From Alteromonas lipotrueae (GTDB lineage: Bacteria > Pseudomonadota > Gammaproteobacteria > Enterobacterales > Alteromonadaceae), in NCBI RefSeq assembly GCF_019249215.1, contig NZ_JAESDI010000009.1, positions 1 through 64,000 on the forward strand: a stretch of DNA of 64,000 nucleotides. The letters run 5' to 3'. Shown here in pieces: positions 18,392-28,027 of this stretch. Numbering within the stretch: the first letter of the stretch is position 1; every line of letters begins with the position of its first letter. The notes beneath the pieces were generated by a model, which saw only the letters and a program-made list of their open reading frames with translations, was not told the origin of the DNA and searched no databases. A program made the position numbers and the translations under genes.

Positions 18392-18407
18392 GCGCAAACG
18401 TGAGCGA
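18392..18407. promoter_or_regulatory. Possible PurR-like operator half at the purM start
   Basis: The sequence GCGCAAACGTGAGCGA matches the PurR consensus ACGCAAACGTTTNCGT well in its first half (CGCAAACGT) and poorly in the second. It overlaps the GTG start codon. This is plausible because purMN is under PurR control in related bacteria, but the match is partial. Confidence 0.3.
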
Positions 18408-19440
18408 AAATAAAACCTCTCTTAGTTATAAAGATGCTGGTGTCGATATTGATGCGGGAAACCAACTTGTCGACCGTATTAAATCCGTTACTAAAAGGAC
18501 TCACCGTCCGGAAGTAAAAGGAAACCTTGGTGGGTTTGGCGCATTATGTTCGCTTCCAACAAAATATAAGAACCCGTTGCTGGTTTCTGGAACCGATGGT
18601 GTAGGCACTAAGCTTCGTGTTGCTATGGATGCAAACCGTCACGATGGTGTGGGTATCGACTTGGTTGCTATGTGCGTTAATGACCTTATTGTACAAGGCG
18701 CAGAGCCGTTGTTTTTCTTAGATTATTACGCAACTGGCAAGCTGGATGTTGATGTTGCTGCATCGGTAGTAACCGGTATTGGTAATGGTTGTGAGCAAGC
18801 GGGTTGTGCCCTAATTGGTGGTGAAACCGCAGAAATGCCGGGAATGTACCATGGCGGCGATTACGACATTGCAGGTTTCTGCGTAGGCGTAGTTGAAGCC
18901 GAAAAGGTTATTGACGGCACTAAAGTGAAGCCTGGCCAGAAACTTATCGCACTAGGGTCGTCAGGTCCTCACTCTAACGGTTACTCACTGGTACGTAAGA
19001 TTTTAGAAGTGAGCAACGCCGACGTAAATCAAGATTTAGACGGCAAACCGCTTATCGAGCATTTACTTGAGCCTACCCGTATTTATGTAAAATCTGTATT
19101 GGCATTGCTTGAGAAAGTGGAAGTTAGCGCCATTTCACACATTACTGGCGGCGGCTTTTGGGAAAACATCCCTCGCGTATTACCTGATGATGCAAAAGTG
19201 GTTATTGACGAGAAAAGTTGGCAGTGGCCTTCAGTATTTAGCTGGCTACAAGAGAACGGCAACGTTACTCGTCATGAAATGTACCGTACGTTCAACTGTG
19301 GTGTGGGCTTAGTTATTGTTATTAATGAAGCTGATGTAGATACCACTATTGCAACCTTGAAAGAGCACGGTGAAAACGCCTGGTTAATTGGTGACATTCA
19401 AGCCAAAGACGGTCAGCAGCAAGTTGAGATAAACGCGTGA
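18400..19440 (+). CDS. purM: Phosphoribosylformylglycinamidine cyclo-ligase PurM
   Basis: The product is 346 residues, started at GTG 18400. The AIR synthase signatures are present: [13 protein letters not shown], the [20 protein letters not shown] core, [14 protein letters not shown], and [12 protein letters not shown] at the end. It converts FGAM to AIR using ATP, the fifth step of purine synthesis, in the cytosol. The stop overlaps the purN start by GTGA, so translation is coupled. Confidence 0.97.
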   Translation: MSENKTSLSYKDAGVDIDAGNQLVDRIKSVTKRTHRPEVKGNLGGFGALCSLPTKYKNPLLVSGTDGVGTKLRVAMDANRHDGVGIDLVAMCVNDLIVQGAEPLFFLDYYATGKLDVDVAASVVTGIGNGCEQAGCALIGGETAEMPGMYHGGDYDIAGFCVGVVEAEKVIDGTKVKPGQKLIALGSSGPHSNGYSLVRKILEVSNADVNQDLDGKPLIEHLLEPTRIYVKSVLALLEKVEVSAISHITGGGFWENIPRVLPDDAKVVIDEKSWQWPSVFSWLQENGNVTRHEMYRTFNCGVGLVIVINEADVDTTIATLKEHGENAWLIGDIQAKDGQQQVEINA

Positions 19441-20087
19441 GCACTCCATCAACCAGACTTTGCGTTTTAATTTCAGGTAACGGCAGTAACTTACAAGCCA
19501 TTATTGATAACATCAGCGCTGAAAAGCTCGATGCTGAAATATGTGGTGTTATTAGTAACCGCCCTAATGCGTACGGTTTAACCCGTGCGCAAGAAGCCGG
19601 TATTACCGCAATTAGCCTAGACCACATGCAGCATGACAGTCGGGAAAGCTACGACAAGACATTGCAAGCTGAAATTGAATCATTAAATCCAGACTATATT
19701 GTACTTGCGGGCTTCATGCGTATCCTAACGCCTGAGTTTGTAAATACTTTTTCTGGAAAATTAGTGAACATTCATCCCTCTTTGTTGCCCAAATACAAAG
19801 GATTGAATACGCATCAGCAAGCCATTGATAATGGCGACGAAGAACACGGCGTTAGCGTGCACTTTGTTACGCCTGAGTTAGATGGCGGCCCAGTCATCAT
19901 TCAAAGCCGCGTGCCGGTTTTCGAAGATGACACTGCGGTAGACTTAGCAGATCGTGTTCAAGAACAGGAGCGTCGCATATACCCATTAGTGCTTTCTTGG
20001 TTCAGTGCGGGGCGACTTAAGATGGTAAATAATAAGGCTATCCTAGATGAGCAAGAACTCCCAGAATCGGGTTATGCAAACGAGTAA
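19437..20087 (+). CDS. purN: Phosphoribosylglycinamide formyltransferase PurN
   Basis: The product is 216 residues, GTG start inside the purM stop. The N-terminal [17 protein letters not shown] binds the phosphate of GAR. The catalytic set is [12 protein letters not shown] (Asn111, His113) and Asp149 in [10 protein letters not shown]. It transfers a formyl group from 10-formyl-THF to GAR. The length and motifs match the family. The following DUF3108 gene overlaps its 3' end. Confidence 0.96.
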   Translation: MSTPSTRLCVLISGNGSNLQAIIDNISAEKLDAEICGVISNRPNAYGLTRAQEAGITAISLDHMQHDSRESYDKTLQAEIESLNPDYIVLAGFMRILTPEFVNTFSGKLVNIHPSLLPKYKGLNTHQQAIDNGDEEHGVSVHFVTPELDGGPVIIQSRVPVFEDDTAVDLADRVQEQERRIYPLVLSWFSAGRLKMVNNKAILDEQELPESGYANE

Positions 20088-20790
20088 ACGCAGCTATGTA
20101 GCAGCGTTTCTTTTGGCTTTTGTGGGCGCTAGCGCCCACGCAGCCGATACAACAGAGAGTAAACTTCAACCCTACGAGGCAGTTTATACGGCTTACAAAT
20201 GGGGCGATGATGTGGGCGAAGCTCGCATTAAACTTGAAGCGTTAAGCAATACACAATATTCCCTCACTTACTCTTCCAAAGTGTCAAAATTCTTTTTATC
20301 TGACAAACGCTACGAGCACTCTATTTTTAAAGTAGAAGACAGTACCGTATTACCTATTGAGTATCATTATACTCGCACAGGTACAGGGCCAGATAAAAAG
20401 CTCACCGTTAATTTCAACACCGATAACGGCGGCAAAATAGCGGTTGAGAATGGCGAAGAATTTGTTTGGAACGGCCAGTTCGACAACCAAATTTACCGCG
20501 TAGACTTGGCAAACCAATTAGCCTCTGGCGAAACTAACCTAACCTACGACTTTGTTAACTATCGTGGTGAATTACGTACTTACGGTGTAGAAGTGGTGGC
20601 TAACGAAAGCCTGTCATTACCTTACGGTGAATTCGACACGGTGAAAGTAAAACTTATTCGCGACTCTAAAACCCGTGAAACCTTTGCGTGGTTTGCTCCA
20701 TCATTAAACTATACCTTGGTGCGTTTGCAGCAATTTAAAGATGGTGAAGAACAAGGCGATATTAAATTGAAGTCTTACGCCACTCAGTAA
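20074..20790 (+). CDS. DUF3108 family exported protein
   Basis: The ATG at 20074 gives [20 protein letters not shown] with a signal peptide ending AHA; an in-frame ATG at 20047 would add nine polar residues. The mature protein (about 215 residues) is beta-rich: YEAVYTAYKWGDDVGEARI, then LPIEYHYTRTGTGPDKKLTV and a C-terminal ETFAWFAPSLNYTLVRLQQF. These are typical of DUF3108, a family of envelope beta-barrel or sheet proteins of unknown role that commonly follows purMN. It overlaps purN by 14 bases, so it shares the operon. Confidence 0.85.
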   Translation: MQTSKRSYVAAFLLAFVGASAHAADTTESKLQPYEAVYTAYKWGDDVGEARIKLEALSNTQYSLTYSSKVSKFFLSDKRYEHSIFKVEDSTVLPIEYHYTRTGTGPDKKLTVNFNTDNGGKIAVENGEEFVWNGQFDNQIYRVDLANQLASGETNLTYDFVNYRGELRTYGVEVVANESLSLPYGEFDTVKVKLIRDSKTRETFAWFAPSLNYTLVRLQQFKDGEEQGDIKLKSYATQ

Positions 20791-20810
20791 ACGTTGCTTG
20801 CACTGTTTGT

Positions 20811-20850
20811 AGGTGGGGACATCATCGATGGATGAGCCCCACCTGTTTTC
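20811..20850 (+). terminator. Probable terminator of the purMN operon
   Basis: AGGTGGGG (20811-20818) pairs with CCCCACCT (20837-20844), followed by GTTTTCTCT. The loop is long (18 bases), so strength is uncertain. Confidence 0.6.
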
Positions 20851-20923
20851 TCTTCTCTCTTTTCTCTTCTCTCTTTTCTCTTCTCTCTTTTCTCTTTTCT
20901 CTTTTCTCTTTTCTCTTTTCTCT
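20846..20923. repeat. 78-base pure pyrimidine tract of heptamer repeats
   Basis: Contains only T and C on the plus strand. It parses exactly as three copies of the 14-mer TTTTCTCTTCTCTC followed by five copies of the 7-mer TTTTCTC and one T. It sits in the 387-base gap between the purMN operon and fadE, directly behind the terminator stem. Confidence 0.97.
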
Positions 20924-21073
20924 ACAAATCTTTATCATGCCACGTGGTTGACAACAAGTTAGCTTGGCTAACCCATATATACCGCAGTTTAACTTGCACT
21001 ATAACCATTACTTTTAATGCAAAATTCATGTAAAAATCTTGATCTTTGAGCCATTAAATAATAGGTTTAACCC

Positions 21074-21090
21074 ATGCTGGTCTGACCTCA
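21074..21090. promoter_or_regulatory. FadR-like operator upstream of fadE
   Basis: ATGCTGGTCTGACCTCA holds the perfect palindromic core GGTCTGACC (21079-21087) of the gammaproteobacterial FadR box (CTGGTCNGACC). It lies 88 bases before the fadE start, as expected for repression by FadR relieved by long-chain acyl-CoA. Confidence 0.68.
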
Positions 21091-21177
21091 ATTTGATAGT
21101 TGCGCACAATCATGCGTAATGAACCAAAATAAGAGGAACGATGAGCGTTACATTTAACGCCTTTTCAGGAGCGAAGT

Positions 21178-23640
21178 ATGGCAGATTTTATTTGGTTTTT
21201 ATTGGTAGTGTTAGCTTTGGCCGTTGCCAGCTATCAACGTACCAGCTTAGTAACAGCAGTGTGTATTGCTGGCGGAGTCATGATATTAGGGACTCTATTT
21301 GGTGATATTGGTTTACTTGGTTGGATTGTATTCCTAGCACTTACGCTGCCGTTTACCCTTTCTAATATTCGTCAGCAGCACATCACTAAAAAGTTATTAG
21401 CGTTTTACCGAAAGGTAATGCCAGAAATGTCTAGTACCGAGCAAGAAGCAATCGATGCAGGGACAGTATGGTGGGACGGTGATATTTTCAGTGGTAAGCC
21501 TGATTGGGAAAAACTTCACCGTATTCCAAAAGGTCGCTTAACGGCTGAGGAACAAGCGTTCCTAGACGGCCCGGTTGAAGAAGTATGCTCAATGGTAGAT
21601 GAATGGCAAATTAACCATAAAGATGCCGACTTATCTCCTGAAATTTGGGCATACCTTAAAGAACATAAGTTCTTTGCCATGATTATCAAAAAAGAATACG
21701 GCGGCCTAGCGTTTTCAGCATTCGCTCAGTCTCGCGTTCTTCAAAAGCTTGCTGGCGTTAGCGCCGTACTTTCAAGTACGGTTGGTGTTCCTAACTCGTT
21801 AGGTCCAGGTGAGCTACTTCAACACTATGGCACAAAAGAACAACAAGACCATTACTTACCTCGCCTAGCGGCAGGTCAAGAAGTTCCTTGTTTTGCATTA
21901 ACGGGCCCTGAAGCGGGTTCAGATGCCGGCGCAATTCCTGATGTCGGTGTGGTATGTAAAGGCGAGTGGAACGGTGAAGAAGTGCTAGGTATGCGCCTAA
22001 CTTTCGACAAGCGTTATATTACCCTTGCGCCAGTGGCTACGGTCATTGGTCTAGCGTTTAAGCTTCAAGATCCAGACGGTTTGTTAAGTGAGAATAAAGA
22101 GCCAGGTATTACTTGTGCACTTATCCCTCGCGATACTAAGGGCCTAGAAATTGGTCGTCGTCACTTCCCGCTAAATACGCCTTTCCAAAATGGTCCTATT
22201 CGCGGTAACGACATTTTCGTTCCAATCGATTACATCATCGGTGGCCCAGCAATGGCAGGTAGAGGCTGGCGTATGCTGGTTGAATGCTTATCAGTAGGCC
22301 GTTGTATTACCCTACCGTCTTCTGCTGCAGGTGGCGCTAAATCTGTATCATTGGCAACGGGTGCGTATGCGCGTATTCGCCGTCAGTTCCGTATGCCTGT
22401 TGGCCATATGGAAGGCGTGGAAGAAATGCTAGCCCGTATCGGTGGTAATGCGTACTTGATGGATGGCGTAACACGCTTTTCAACAGTTGGTGTTGATTTG
22501 GGTGAGAAGCCGTCTGTTATTTCGGCAATCTGTAAATACCACCTTACTGAAAAGATGCGTCAGATTATAAATGATTCAATGGACGTTCATGGCGGTAAGG
22601 GCGTAATGCTTGGGCCAAATAACTATTTGGGCCGTGGTTACCAAGGTGTTCCAGTTTCAATTACTGTTGAAGGCGCGAACATTCTTACTCGTAACATGAT
22701 GATTTTCGGTCAAGGCGCAATGCGCTGTCACCCTTTCGTATTGAAAGAAATTCAAGCCGCATCAATTGAAGACAAGAAAGAAAGCATAACCGCTTTTGAT
22801 AAAGCCGTATTTGGTCACATTGGTTTTGCCATTTCAAATACCGTTCGTAGTGTTTGGTTCTCGCTGACAAGTGGCGTATTTAGCAGTGCACCCTTCACTG
22901 ACGAAACGGCTCACTACTACAAGCTGTTACAAGGCTACAGTGCAAACTTAGCGTTGCTTACTGATGTTTCTATGGGTGTGTTAGGCGGTGACTTAAAACG
23001 TCGTGAGCGCTTATCTGCACGCTTAGGTGACATTTTAAGCGGCTTGTACCTAGGTAGTACTACCTTGAAACGTTTTGACGAAGATGGTCGCTTAAAAGAA
23101 GACTTACCACTACTTCATTGGGCAATGCAAAACACCTTGCATGACATTGAAACAGCCATTGATGACTTCTTAGCGAACTTCCCTAACAAAGCCATTGGTA
23201 TTGTGCTTCGTGGTATTGTTATTCCGTTTGGTCGTCGTGTTGGTAAGCCTTCTGATAAAACCGAGCATGCTATTGCGCAAATGCTGCAAACCCCTTGTAG
23301 CGCACGTAGTCGCTTAGGTTATGGTCAGTATCTGTCTCGTGAAGAAGGTAACTTGTTCGGTGACTTAGAACAGACTCTTGATGACGTGTTAGCAGCCGAG
23401 CCAATCTTCGAGCGCATTTGCAAACATAAGAAAGCGAAACTGCCTTTCACACGTTTAGCGGCGTTAGCAGACGAAGCGCTTAGTGAAGACATCATTAATG
23501 AAGAAGAAGCTGACTTACTTCGTCGTACAGAAGCAGGAAGACTGAGAACCATTAACGTGGACGATTTTGACCACGAAGAATTAGTGGCTAAGGTTAACTC
23601 TTCTAGCGAAATAAAGAAACGAGGAGGCAAAGCTGCTTAG
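21178..23640 (+). CDS. fadE: Acyl-CoA dehydrogenase FadE
   Basis: The product is 820 residues, close to E. coli FadE (814). AGGAG six bases before the ATG fixes the start. Residues 4-60 form two membrane helices ([32 protein letters not shown]). The dehydrogenase core follows: [52 protein letters not shown] and [20 protein letters not shown]. The C-terminal ~280 residues are the DUF1974 domain special to FadE. It catalyses the first FAD-dependent step of fatty acid beta-oxidation at the inner membrane. A FadR-like box upstream suggests fatty-acid control. Confidence 0.96.
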   Translation: MADFIWFLLVVLALAVASYQRTSLVTAVCIAGGVMILGTLFGDIGLLGWIVFLALTLPFTLSNIRQQHITKKLLAFYRKVMPEMSSTEQEAIDAGTVWWDGDIFSGKPDWEKLHRIPKGRLTAEEQAFLDGPVEEVCSMVDEWQINHKDADLSPEIWAYLKEHKFFAMIIKKEYGGLAFSAFAQSRVLQKLAGVSAVLSSTVGVPNSLGPGELLQHYGTKEQQDHYLPRLAAGQEVPCFALTGPEAGSDAGAIPDVGVVCKGEWNGEEVLGMRLTFDKRYITLAPVATVIGLAFKLQDPDGLLSENKEPGITCALIPRDTKGLEIGRRHFPLNTPFQNGPIRGNDIFVPIDYIIGGPAMAGRGWRMLVECLSVGRCITLPSSAAGGAKSVSLATGAYARIRRQFRMPVGHMEGVEEMLARIGGNAYLMDGVTRFSTVGVDLGEKPSVISAICKYHLTEKMRQIINDSMDVHGGKGVMLGPNNYLGRGYQGVPVSITVEGANILTRNMMIFGQGAMRCHPFVLKEIQAASIEDKKESITAFDKAVFGHIGFAISNTVRSVWFSLTSGVFSSAPFTDETAHYYKLLQGYSANLALLTDVSMGVLGGDLKRRERLSARLGDILSGLYLGSTTLKRFDEDGRLKEDLPLLHWAMQNTLHDIETAIDDFLANFPNKAIGIVLRGIVIPFGRRVGKPSDKTEHAIAQMLQTPCSARSRLGYGQYLSREEGNLFGDLEQTLDDVLAAEPIFERICKHKKAKLPFTRLAALADEALSEDIINEEEADLLRRTEAGRLRTINVDDFDHEELVAKVNSSSEIKKRGGKAA

Positions 23641-23653
23641 TTTAACCCTTCTC

Positions 23654-23681
23654 AAAAAGGGCCGCTTCGGCGGCCTTTTTT
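23654..23681 (+). terminator. Terminator of fadE
   Basis: GC-rich stem GCCGC-TTCG-GCGGC flanked by A- and T-tracts, with a one-base bulge. Confidence 0.9.
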
Positions 23682-23692
23682 TATGCACTAAA

Positions 23693-24307
23693 GTGACTGC
23701 TATTTTTTGGTTATCTTTGCTCGTGATTGCGCCTGCTCAGGCAGAATCGCAACACGCCATGGTTTCGTTACCTTCTGATACCTTTCAGTGTGGTAATTCG
23801 GAACAAGCCAAAAAACTTGCCCAACTTATTGTGAATGATAAAAACCAAGCCCGAACCCAAATTCACTGTAACCCCACCCTAGTTGCCATTGCAGAGCAAA
23901 AGGCAAAAGACATGGCAGAAGAAGGTTTAGTGTCGCATTTCTTAGGTGGCAGCCCAAACACACGTTTGCGAAACGCAGGGTTAACACTCCCGTCGTATTA
24001 CGGCGATGCGATGAGCAATCAGGTTGAGGCATTGGCTGGTGGTTATCAAACAGCTAAAAAGGTGTGGCACGCATTAAAAAGCTCGTTCTCCCACAAACAG
24101 CATTTGCTTGGTGAAATTCCTTTTTATGCTGAACAAAATGAAATCGGGATCGCCTTTTTTAAAGATTATAAAACGCCACATGTAGAATACTGGGCAATTT
24201 ATCTCACTAAACTAAGTGGTGATGCACAACAGCAATCGTTTAGTGAAGTGCCCGATAAGGGGCTAGGCATTGTTACCGAAAATGGTGAAATTACCCCAAT
24301 GCAATAG
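23693..24307 (+). CDS. Exported CAP/SCP-domain protein
   Basis: The product is 204 residues from GTG 23693, the only in-frame start; the ATG just before it is followed by a stop. The N terminus MTAIFWLSLLVIAPAQA is a short signal peptide. The CAP (cysteine-rich secretory protein, PR-1) domain shows LAQLIVNDKNQARTQIHCNP, AEQKAKDMAEEGLVSHFLGG and a late HVEYWAIYLTK strand. The family is extracellular and diverse; in bacteria most members have unknown function. It is single, between two terminators. Confidence 0.78.
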   Translation: MTAIFWLSLLVIAPAQAESQHAMVSLPSDTFQCGNSEQAKKLAQLIVNDKNQARTQIHCNPTLVAIAEQKAKDMAEEGLVSHFLGGSPNTRLRNAGLTLPSYYGDAMSNQVEALAGGYQTAKKVWHALKSSFSHKQHLLGEIPFYAEQNEIGIAFFKDYKTPHVEYWAIYLTKLSGDAQQQSFSEVPDKGLGIVTENGEITPMQ

Positions 24308-24348
24308 TGAACTACACTCTTAAAAATTGTGGCAATTGCAGTAAAAAC

Positions 24349-24384
24349 AAAAAAGCCGGTGTTTTTAATAACACCGGCTTTTTT
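24349..24384. terminator. Bidirectional terminator
   Basis: Stem AAAAGCCGGTGTT/AACACCGGCTTTT with loop TTTAAT, between convergent genes. Confidence 0.93.
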
Positions 24385-24408
24385 AATTTGTAACGCTTGC
24401 TTGTACGA

Positions 24409-25044
24409 CTAGCTTAGTTGAAGCTTGTCCATCAACAATACTGCTTGCGTGCGGGTATTGATTTCTAGCTTACGTAGAATTGCGCTAATGTGCGCTTTAA
24501 TCGTCGCTTCAGTTACATTCATTTCGTGGGCTATTTGCTTGTTCATTAAGCCAGCACGAAGGAATGACAATACTTGAATTTGTTTAGGCGTTAGCTCTCT
24601 GAAACGTTGAAGCAACAACTTCAATTCGTCGTCTACTTTCTCAAGTTCGTCTTCCATACCTTCAGGAAGCCATTTTTTACCCGCTATGATATCAACAATA
24701 GCTTGCGCCATTTCACGTGTTGCTGACACTTTAGGGATAAAGCCTTGAGCGCCTAAGCTCATTACCTGCGCAACCACTTCTACCGTGTCGCTACCCGACA
24801 CTACGCCGATAGGTATATTAGGGTATTGCTCACGCAACGAAATGATGCCATTAAAATATTCACCGCCTGGCATGTTTAAGTCGAGTAAGACCAACTCAAT
24901 GCCGTCGTATTCATTTAAAACGGCCAGCGCAGCATCAAGGCTTCCGGCTTCAAGAATCTGCGCGTTTTCAAAATAAGGTTCTAACGCTCCGCTGAGTGCT
25001 TCACGAAACAATGGGTGATCGTCTGCTACTAGAATTCTTGTCAT
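24409..25044 (-). CDS. NarL/FixJ-type response regulator (orphan)
   Basis: The product is 211 residues. The receiver domain has the acidic pair VADDHPLF, the phospho-acceptor Asp55 in LVLLDLNMPGG, a Ser/Thr switch (GVVSGSD) and Lys in FIPKVSATRE. After a Glu-rich linker, the LuxR-type HTH reads LTPKQIQVLSFLRAGLMNKQ, then IAHEMNVTEATIKAHISAIL. The protein should be a DNA-binding transcription factor switched by phosphorylation. No histidine kinase lies nearby, so partner and targets are unknown. The Shine-Dalgarno AGGAAG is rather far from the ATG. Confidence 0.9.
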   Translation of the reverse strand: MTRILVADDHPLFREALSGALEPYFENAQILEAGSLDAALAVLNEYDGIELVLLDLNMPGGEYFNGIISLREQYPNIPIGVVSGSDTVEVVAQVMSLGAQGFIPKVSATREMAQAIVDIIAGKKWLPEGMEDELEKVDDELKLLLQRFRELTPKQIQVLSFLRAGLMNKQIAHEMNVTEATIKAHISAILRKLEINTRTQAVLLMDKLQLS

Positions 25045-25220
25045 TAGCGTTATTACTTCCTTTAGTTCTTATATCCCTAGGTTAATACTTTCGATTTAAT
25101 TCTAAAAGCCCTATTCGTTAAAAATCACCGCTTTATTTGATTTTTTTACTGTTTTCCATTGGCATTTAAATTTGTGAGGGTAAAATTGCCGACCAAATTC
25201 CCGTTAGCTGAGTACATTTT

Positions 25221-25949
25221 GTGCAAAAACACGACAGACTTTATGCCAACCCTCTTAAAAAGGTAGCAGATTTTTCATTCGATGAGTCAGTAGTTGACGT
25301 TTTTCCCGATATGATCCAACGCTCAGTACCGGGTTATGAAACAATTGTTCATACCATAGGTGAATTGGCCAAAACAAAAGTACAACCAAATACGAAGGTG
25401 TATGACCTAGGTTGCTCCTTGGGTGCAGCAAGTTTTTCTGTTGCTCGCGCTACACAAGATGTGCCCTGTGAAATAATTGGTATTGATAGTTCCGATGCCA
25501 TGGTTGACCGTTGTCGACGCATGGTTCAAGCCTTCAATTTGCCAAACCCAATTTCCATCATTCAGCAAAACGCCCAAGATACCCAAATAGAAAACGCCTC
25601 TATGGTAGTAATGAATTTCACTTTACAATTCATTCCGCCTGCCGATAGAGAAGCCCTACTGAAACAAATTTACGATGGTTTGAATGAAGGTGGTGTTTTG
25701 ATTCTTTCAGAAAAAATTAAGCACCCTACCATTGCTGGCAATGAACTACTGATAGATTTGCACCATCAATTTAAACGAGACAACGGCTACAGCGAATTAG
25801 AAGTAAGCCAAAAACGCGCGGCCATCGAGAAAGTTATGCTTACCGATACCTTCAGCGAACACGAAACCCGTCTGAAGTCTGTTGGCTTTAAAGATGTGGT
25901 GATGTGGTTTAAGTGCTTTAACTTTACGTCGCTGGTGGCAATAAAGTAG
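25221..25949 (+). CDS. cmoA: Carboxy-S-adenosyl-L-methionine synthase CmoA
   Basis: The product is 242 residues, GTG start. The family motifs are present: DRLYANPLKKVADFSFDESV, the SAM-binding VYDLGCSLGAASFSVARA, and GIDSSDAMVDRCRRMVQAF. CmoA uses SAM and prephenate to make carboxy-SAM. The next gene is CmoB, its user in forming cmo5U34 at the wobble position of tRNAs. The pairing with cmoB 117 bases downstream is the standard arrangement. Confidence 0.95.
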   Translation: MQKHDRLYANPLKKVADFSFDESVVDVFPDMIQRSVPGYETIVHTIGELAKTKVQPNTKVYDLGCSLGAASFSVARATQDVPCEIIGIDSSDAMVDRCRRMVQAFNLPNPISIIQQNAQDTQIENASMVVMNFTLQFIPPADREALLKQIYDGLNEGGVLILSEKIKHPTIAGNELLIDLHHQFKRDNGYSELEVSQKRAAIEKVMLTDTFSEHETRLKSVGFKDVVMWFKCFNFTSLVAIK

Positions 25950-26066
25950 CGGGCACAGCGGTTAAAGAAGTAGTAATACCTCCTGAACATTTATAATTAG
26001 CATCCCAAATACCGTGAGCTAGAACCAAAAGCACCGAGATGCACAATTAAGAACACCGAGAATAAT

Positions 26067-27050
26067 ATGACGAAACCAGAATCAGCGTGGTTTAACGACT
26101 GCTATAAATCTATTTTAGATACGCCTTTAGCGCATTGGCTACAAACCCTGCCTGCGCAAATGAATGAATGGCAAAAGAGTCAGAAACACGGTGAATTCGA
26201 TAAGTGGTGTCGTCTACTTGCAAAAATTCCAACCACGACACCTTCGTCCACCACCCTTGTTGATGAAGTTCGAATTGGTAAAGCGGATGATATAGACCAA
26301 TATACCCAGAAGAAGATATTAGGGTTGCTGCAACAGTTTATGCCTTGGCGAAAAGGCCCTTTCCATATACACGACATTCACGTTAATACCGAATGGCGTT
26401 CAGATTGGAAATGGGACAGGGTTGCCCCGCATATATCTCCACTTAAAAACAGAACCGTGCTCGATGTGGGCTGTGGTAGTGGTTATCATATGTGGCGTAT
26501 GTTAGGACGCGACGCGTCTCGGGTAGTTGGTATCGACCCTACACAGCTGTTTCTCATTCAATTTCAAGCTATCAAACACTTTATTCCTGACAATCGCATT
26601 CATTTCTTGCCGCTAGGTATAGAAGAGATGCAGCCGTTAAATGCATTTGATACCGTTTTTTCTATGGGCGTACTGTATCACCGTAAAGATCCCATCCAGT
26701 TTCTTACCCAACTGAAGCATCAACTAAGAAAAGGCGGTGAATTGGTATTAGAAACCTTGGTGGTTGATGGTGACGCGCAGACTGTTTTAATGGCGGGCGA
26801 ACGCTATGCTCAAATGCGCAATGTGTGGTTTTTACCCAGCACAGACGCATTAACAGTGTGGCTAGAGCGACTCGGGTTTGAAAATATTCGCGTTGTCGAT
26901 AAAAACTTCACCACCTTAGATGAGCAACGTGCCACAGAGTGGATTGAAGGTCAGTCATTGAAAGATTTTCTCGACCCTGAAGATATTACTCGCACCATTG
27001 AGGGGTATCCTGCACCACAACGAGCCGTGATTGTTGCGGATCGTAAATAA
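26067..27050 (+). CDS. cmoB: tRNA U34 carboxymethyltransferase CmoB
   Basis: The product is 327 residues, the usual CmoB length. The N-terminal extension contains the family stretch RKGPFHIHDIHVNTEWRSDW and KWDRVAPHISPL. The methyltransferase domain has TVLDVGCGSGYHMWRMLG and VVGIDPTQLFLIQFQAI. CmoB transfers the carboxymethyl group of carboxy-SAM to 5-hydroxyuridine 34 of tRNA. It acts with the product of the upstream cmoA. Confidence 0.95.
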   Translation: MTKPESAWFNDCYKSILDTPLAHWLQTLPAQMNEWQKSQKHGEFDKWCRLLAKIPTTTPSSTTLVDEVRIGKADDIDQYTQKKILGLLQQFMPWRKGPFHIHDIHVNTEWRSDWKWDRVAPHISPLKNRTVLDVGCGSGYHMWRMLGRDASRVVGIDPTQLFLIQFQAIKHFIPDNRIHFLPLGIEEMQPLNAFDTVFSMGVLYHRKDPIQFLTQLKHQLRKGGELVLETLVVDGDAQTVLMAGERYAQMRNVWFLPSTDALTVWLERLGFENIRVVDKNFTTLDEQRATEWIEGQSLKDFLDPEDITRTIEGYPAPQRAVIVADRK

Positions 27051-27145
27051 GTTCAACCCTATGTAATGCAACCGAGATGTTGGCATAAATGTTGTAACCT
27101 ATAATCCCCATGATGTACGTATTCTGCATTTAATAGGGTTGCAAC

Positions 27146-28027
27146 ATGGACATACATGGGTTTTTAAAGACACATCAGCTACCAAGTACGTATGCAGACA
27201 CTGCACAGAAATGGTTCATCCCATTATGCGAGCGGCTACTTAAGCACCAAGAGAGTGCAAAGAATTCAAACAACGTTCCATTGGTGGTCGGAATTAATGG
27301 CTGCCAAGGTTCGGGAAAATCTACGCTTACCGATTTTATTAGCGCGTATTTAACCAGCATTTACGCCAAAAAAGTGGTTTGCCTTTCTATTGATGACTTT
27401 TACTTAGACAAATCTCAGCGAAACGCGCTGTCGATTAAGGTTCACCCTCTCTTAGCAACCCGAGGTGTACCCGGTACGCACAATATGCCTCTTGCGCTTA
27501 ACACCTTTAAGCAGCTTAAAAGGAACGGTCAAGTTGCCCTTCCCCGTTTCAATAAAGCCATAGACGACCCCTTCCCTGTTAATCAATGGCCTGTGGTGTC
27601 GGCGCCACCAGATATCATTATTTTAGAAGGATGGTGCGTTGCGGTAACACCACAAAGCGCTTCTGATATTAAACAACCTATAAATAGTTTAGAAGAAAAC
27701 CAAGATCCCCTTGGTATTTGGCGTTCATTTGTTAATACTGAATTATCAAATGAATATCAAAGCTTGTTTGATCAAATCGATTATCGGGTTATGTTAAAAG
27801 CTCCCTCGTTTGACTGTGTCTACCGCTGGCGGTTAGAGCAAGAACATAAACTTGCTGTAACTACGCAGGGTGCATCTACAGGGGTAATGTCCGATGAACA
27901 AGTGGCGCAATTTATTCAGAATTACCAACGACTCACCGAGCATGCACTAAAAACATTGCCAATAAAGTGTGACACTGTGTATTCGCTAGATGAAACAAGA
28001 ACTATAACCGGCGAGGAAGTAAAATAA
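27146..28027 (+). CDS. D-glycerate kinase (GLYK type), first gene of the glucosylglycerate operon
   Basis: The product is 293 residues. The P-loop VGINGCQGSGKSTLTDF (residues 52-60 at its core) and VVCLSIDDFYLD are features of the plant/yeast-type glycerate kinase in the PRK/uridine-kinase superfamily. ATRGVPGTHNMPLAL and LEGWCVAVTP match that group. It phosphorylates D-glycerate, so it fits as the salvage step for glycerate released by the phosphorylase three genes downstream. A TATAAT box lies at 27100, 40 bases before the ATG, with a poorly spaced TTGGCA. The stop overlaps the next start (ATGA-type). Confidence 0.82.
   Translation: MDIHGFLKTHQLPSTYADTAQKWFIPLCERLLKHQESAKNSNNVPLVVGINGCQGSGKSTLTDFISAYLTSIYAKKVVCLSIDDFYLDKSQRNALSIKVHPLLATRGVPGTHNMPLALNTFKQLKRNGQVALPRFNKAIDDPFPVNQWPVVSAPPDIIILEGWCVAVTPQSASDIKQPINSLEENQDPLGIWRSFVNTELSNEYQSLFDQIDYRVMLKAPSFDCVYRWRLEQEHKLAVTTQGASTGVMSDEQVAQFIQNYQRLTEHALKTLPIKCDTVYSLDETRTITGEEVK

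Noticed and set aside
20846-20923. Possible CRISPR-like array
   Set aside because: Units are contiguous heptamers without spacers; it is a simple tandem repeat.
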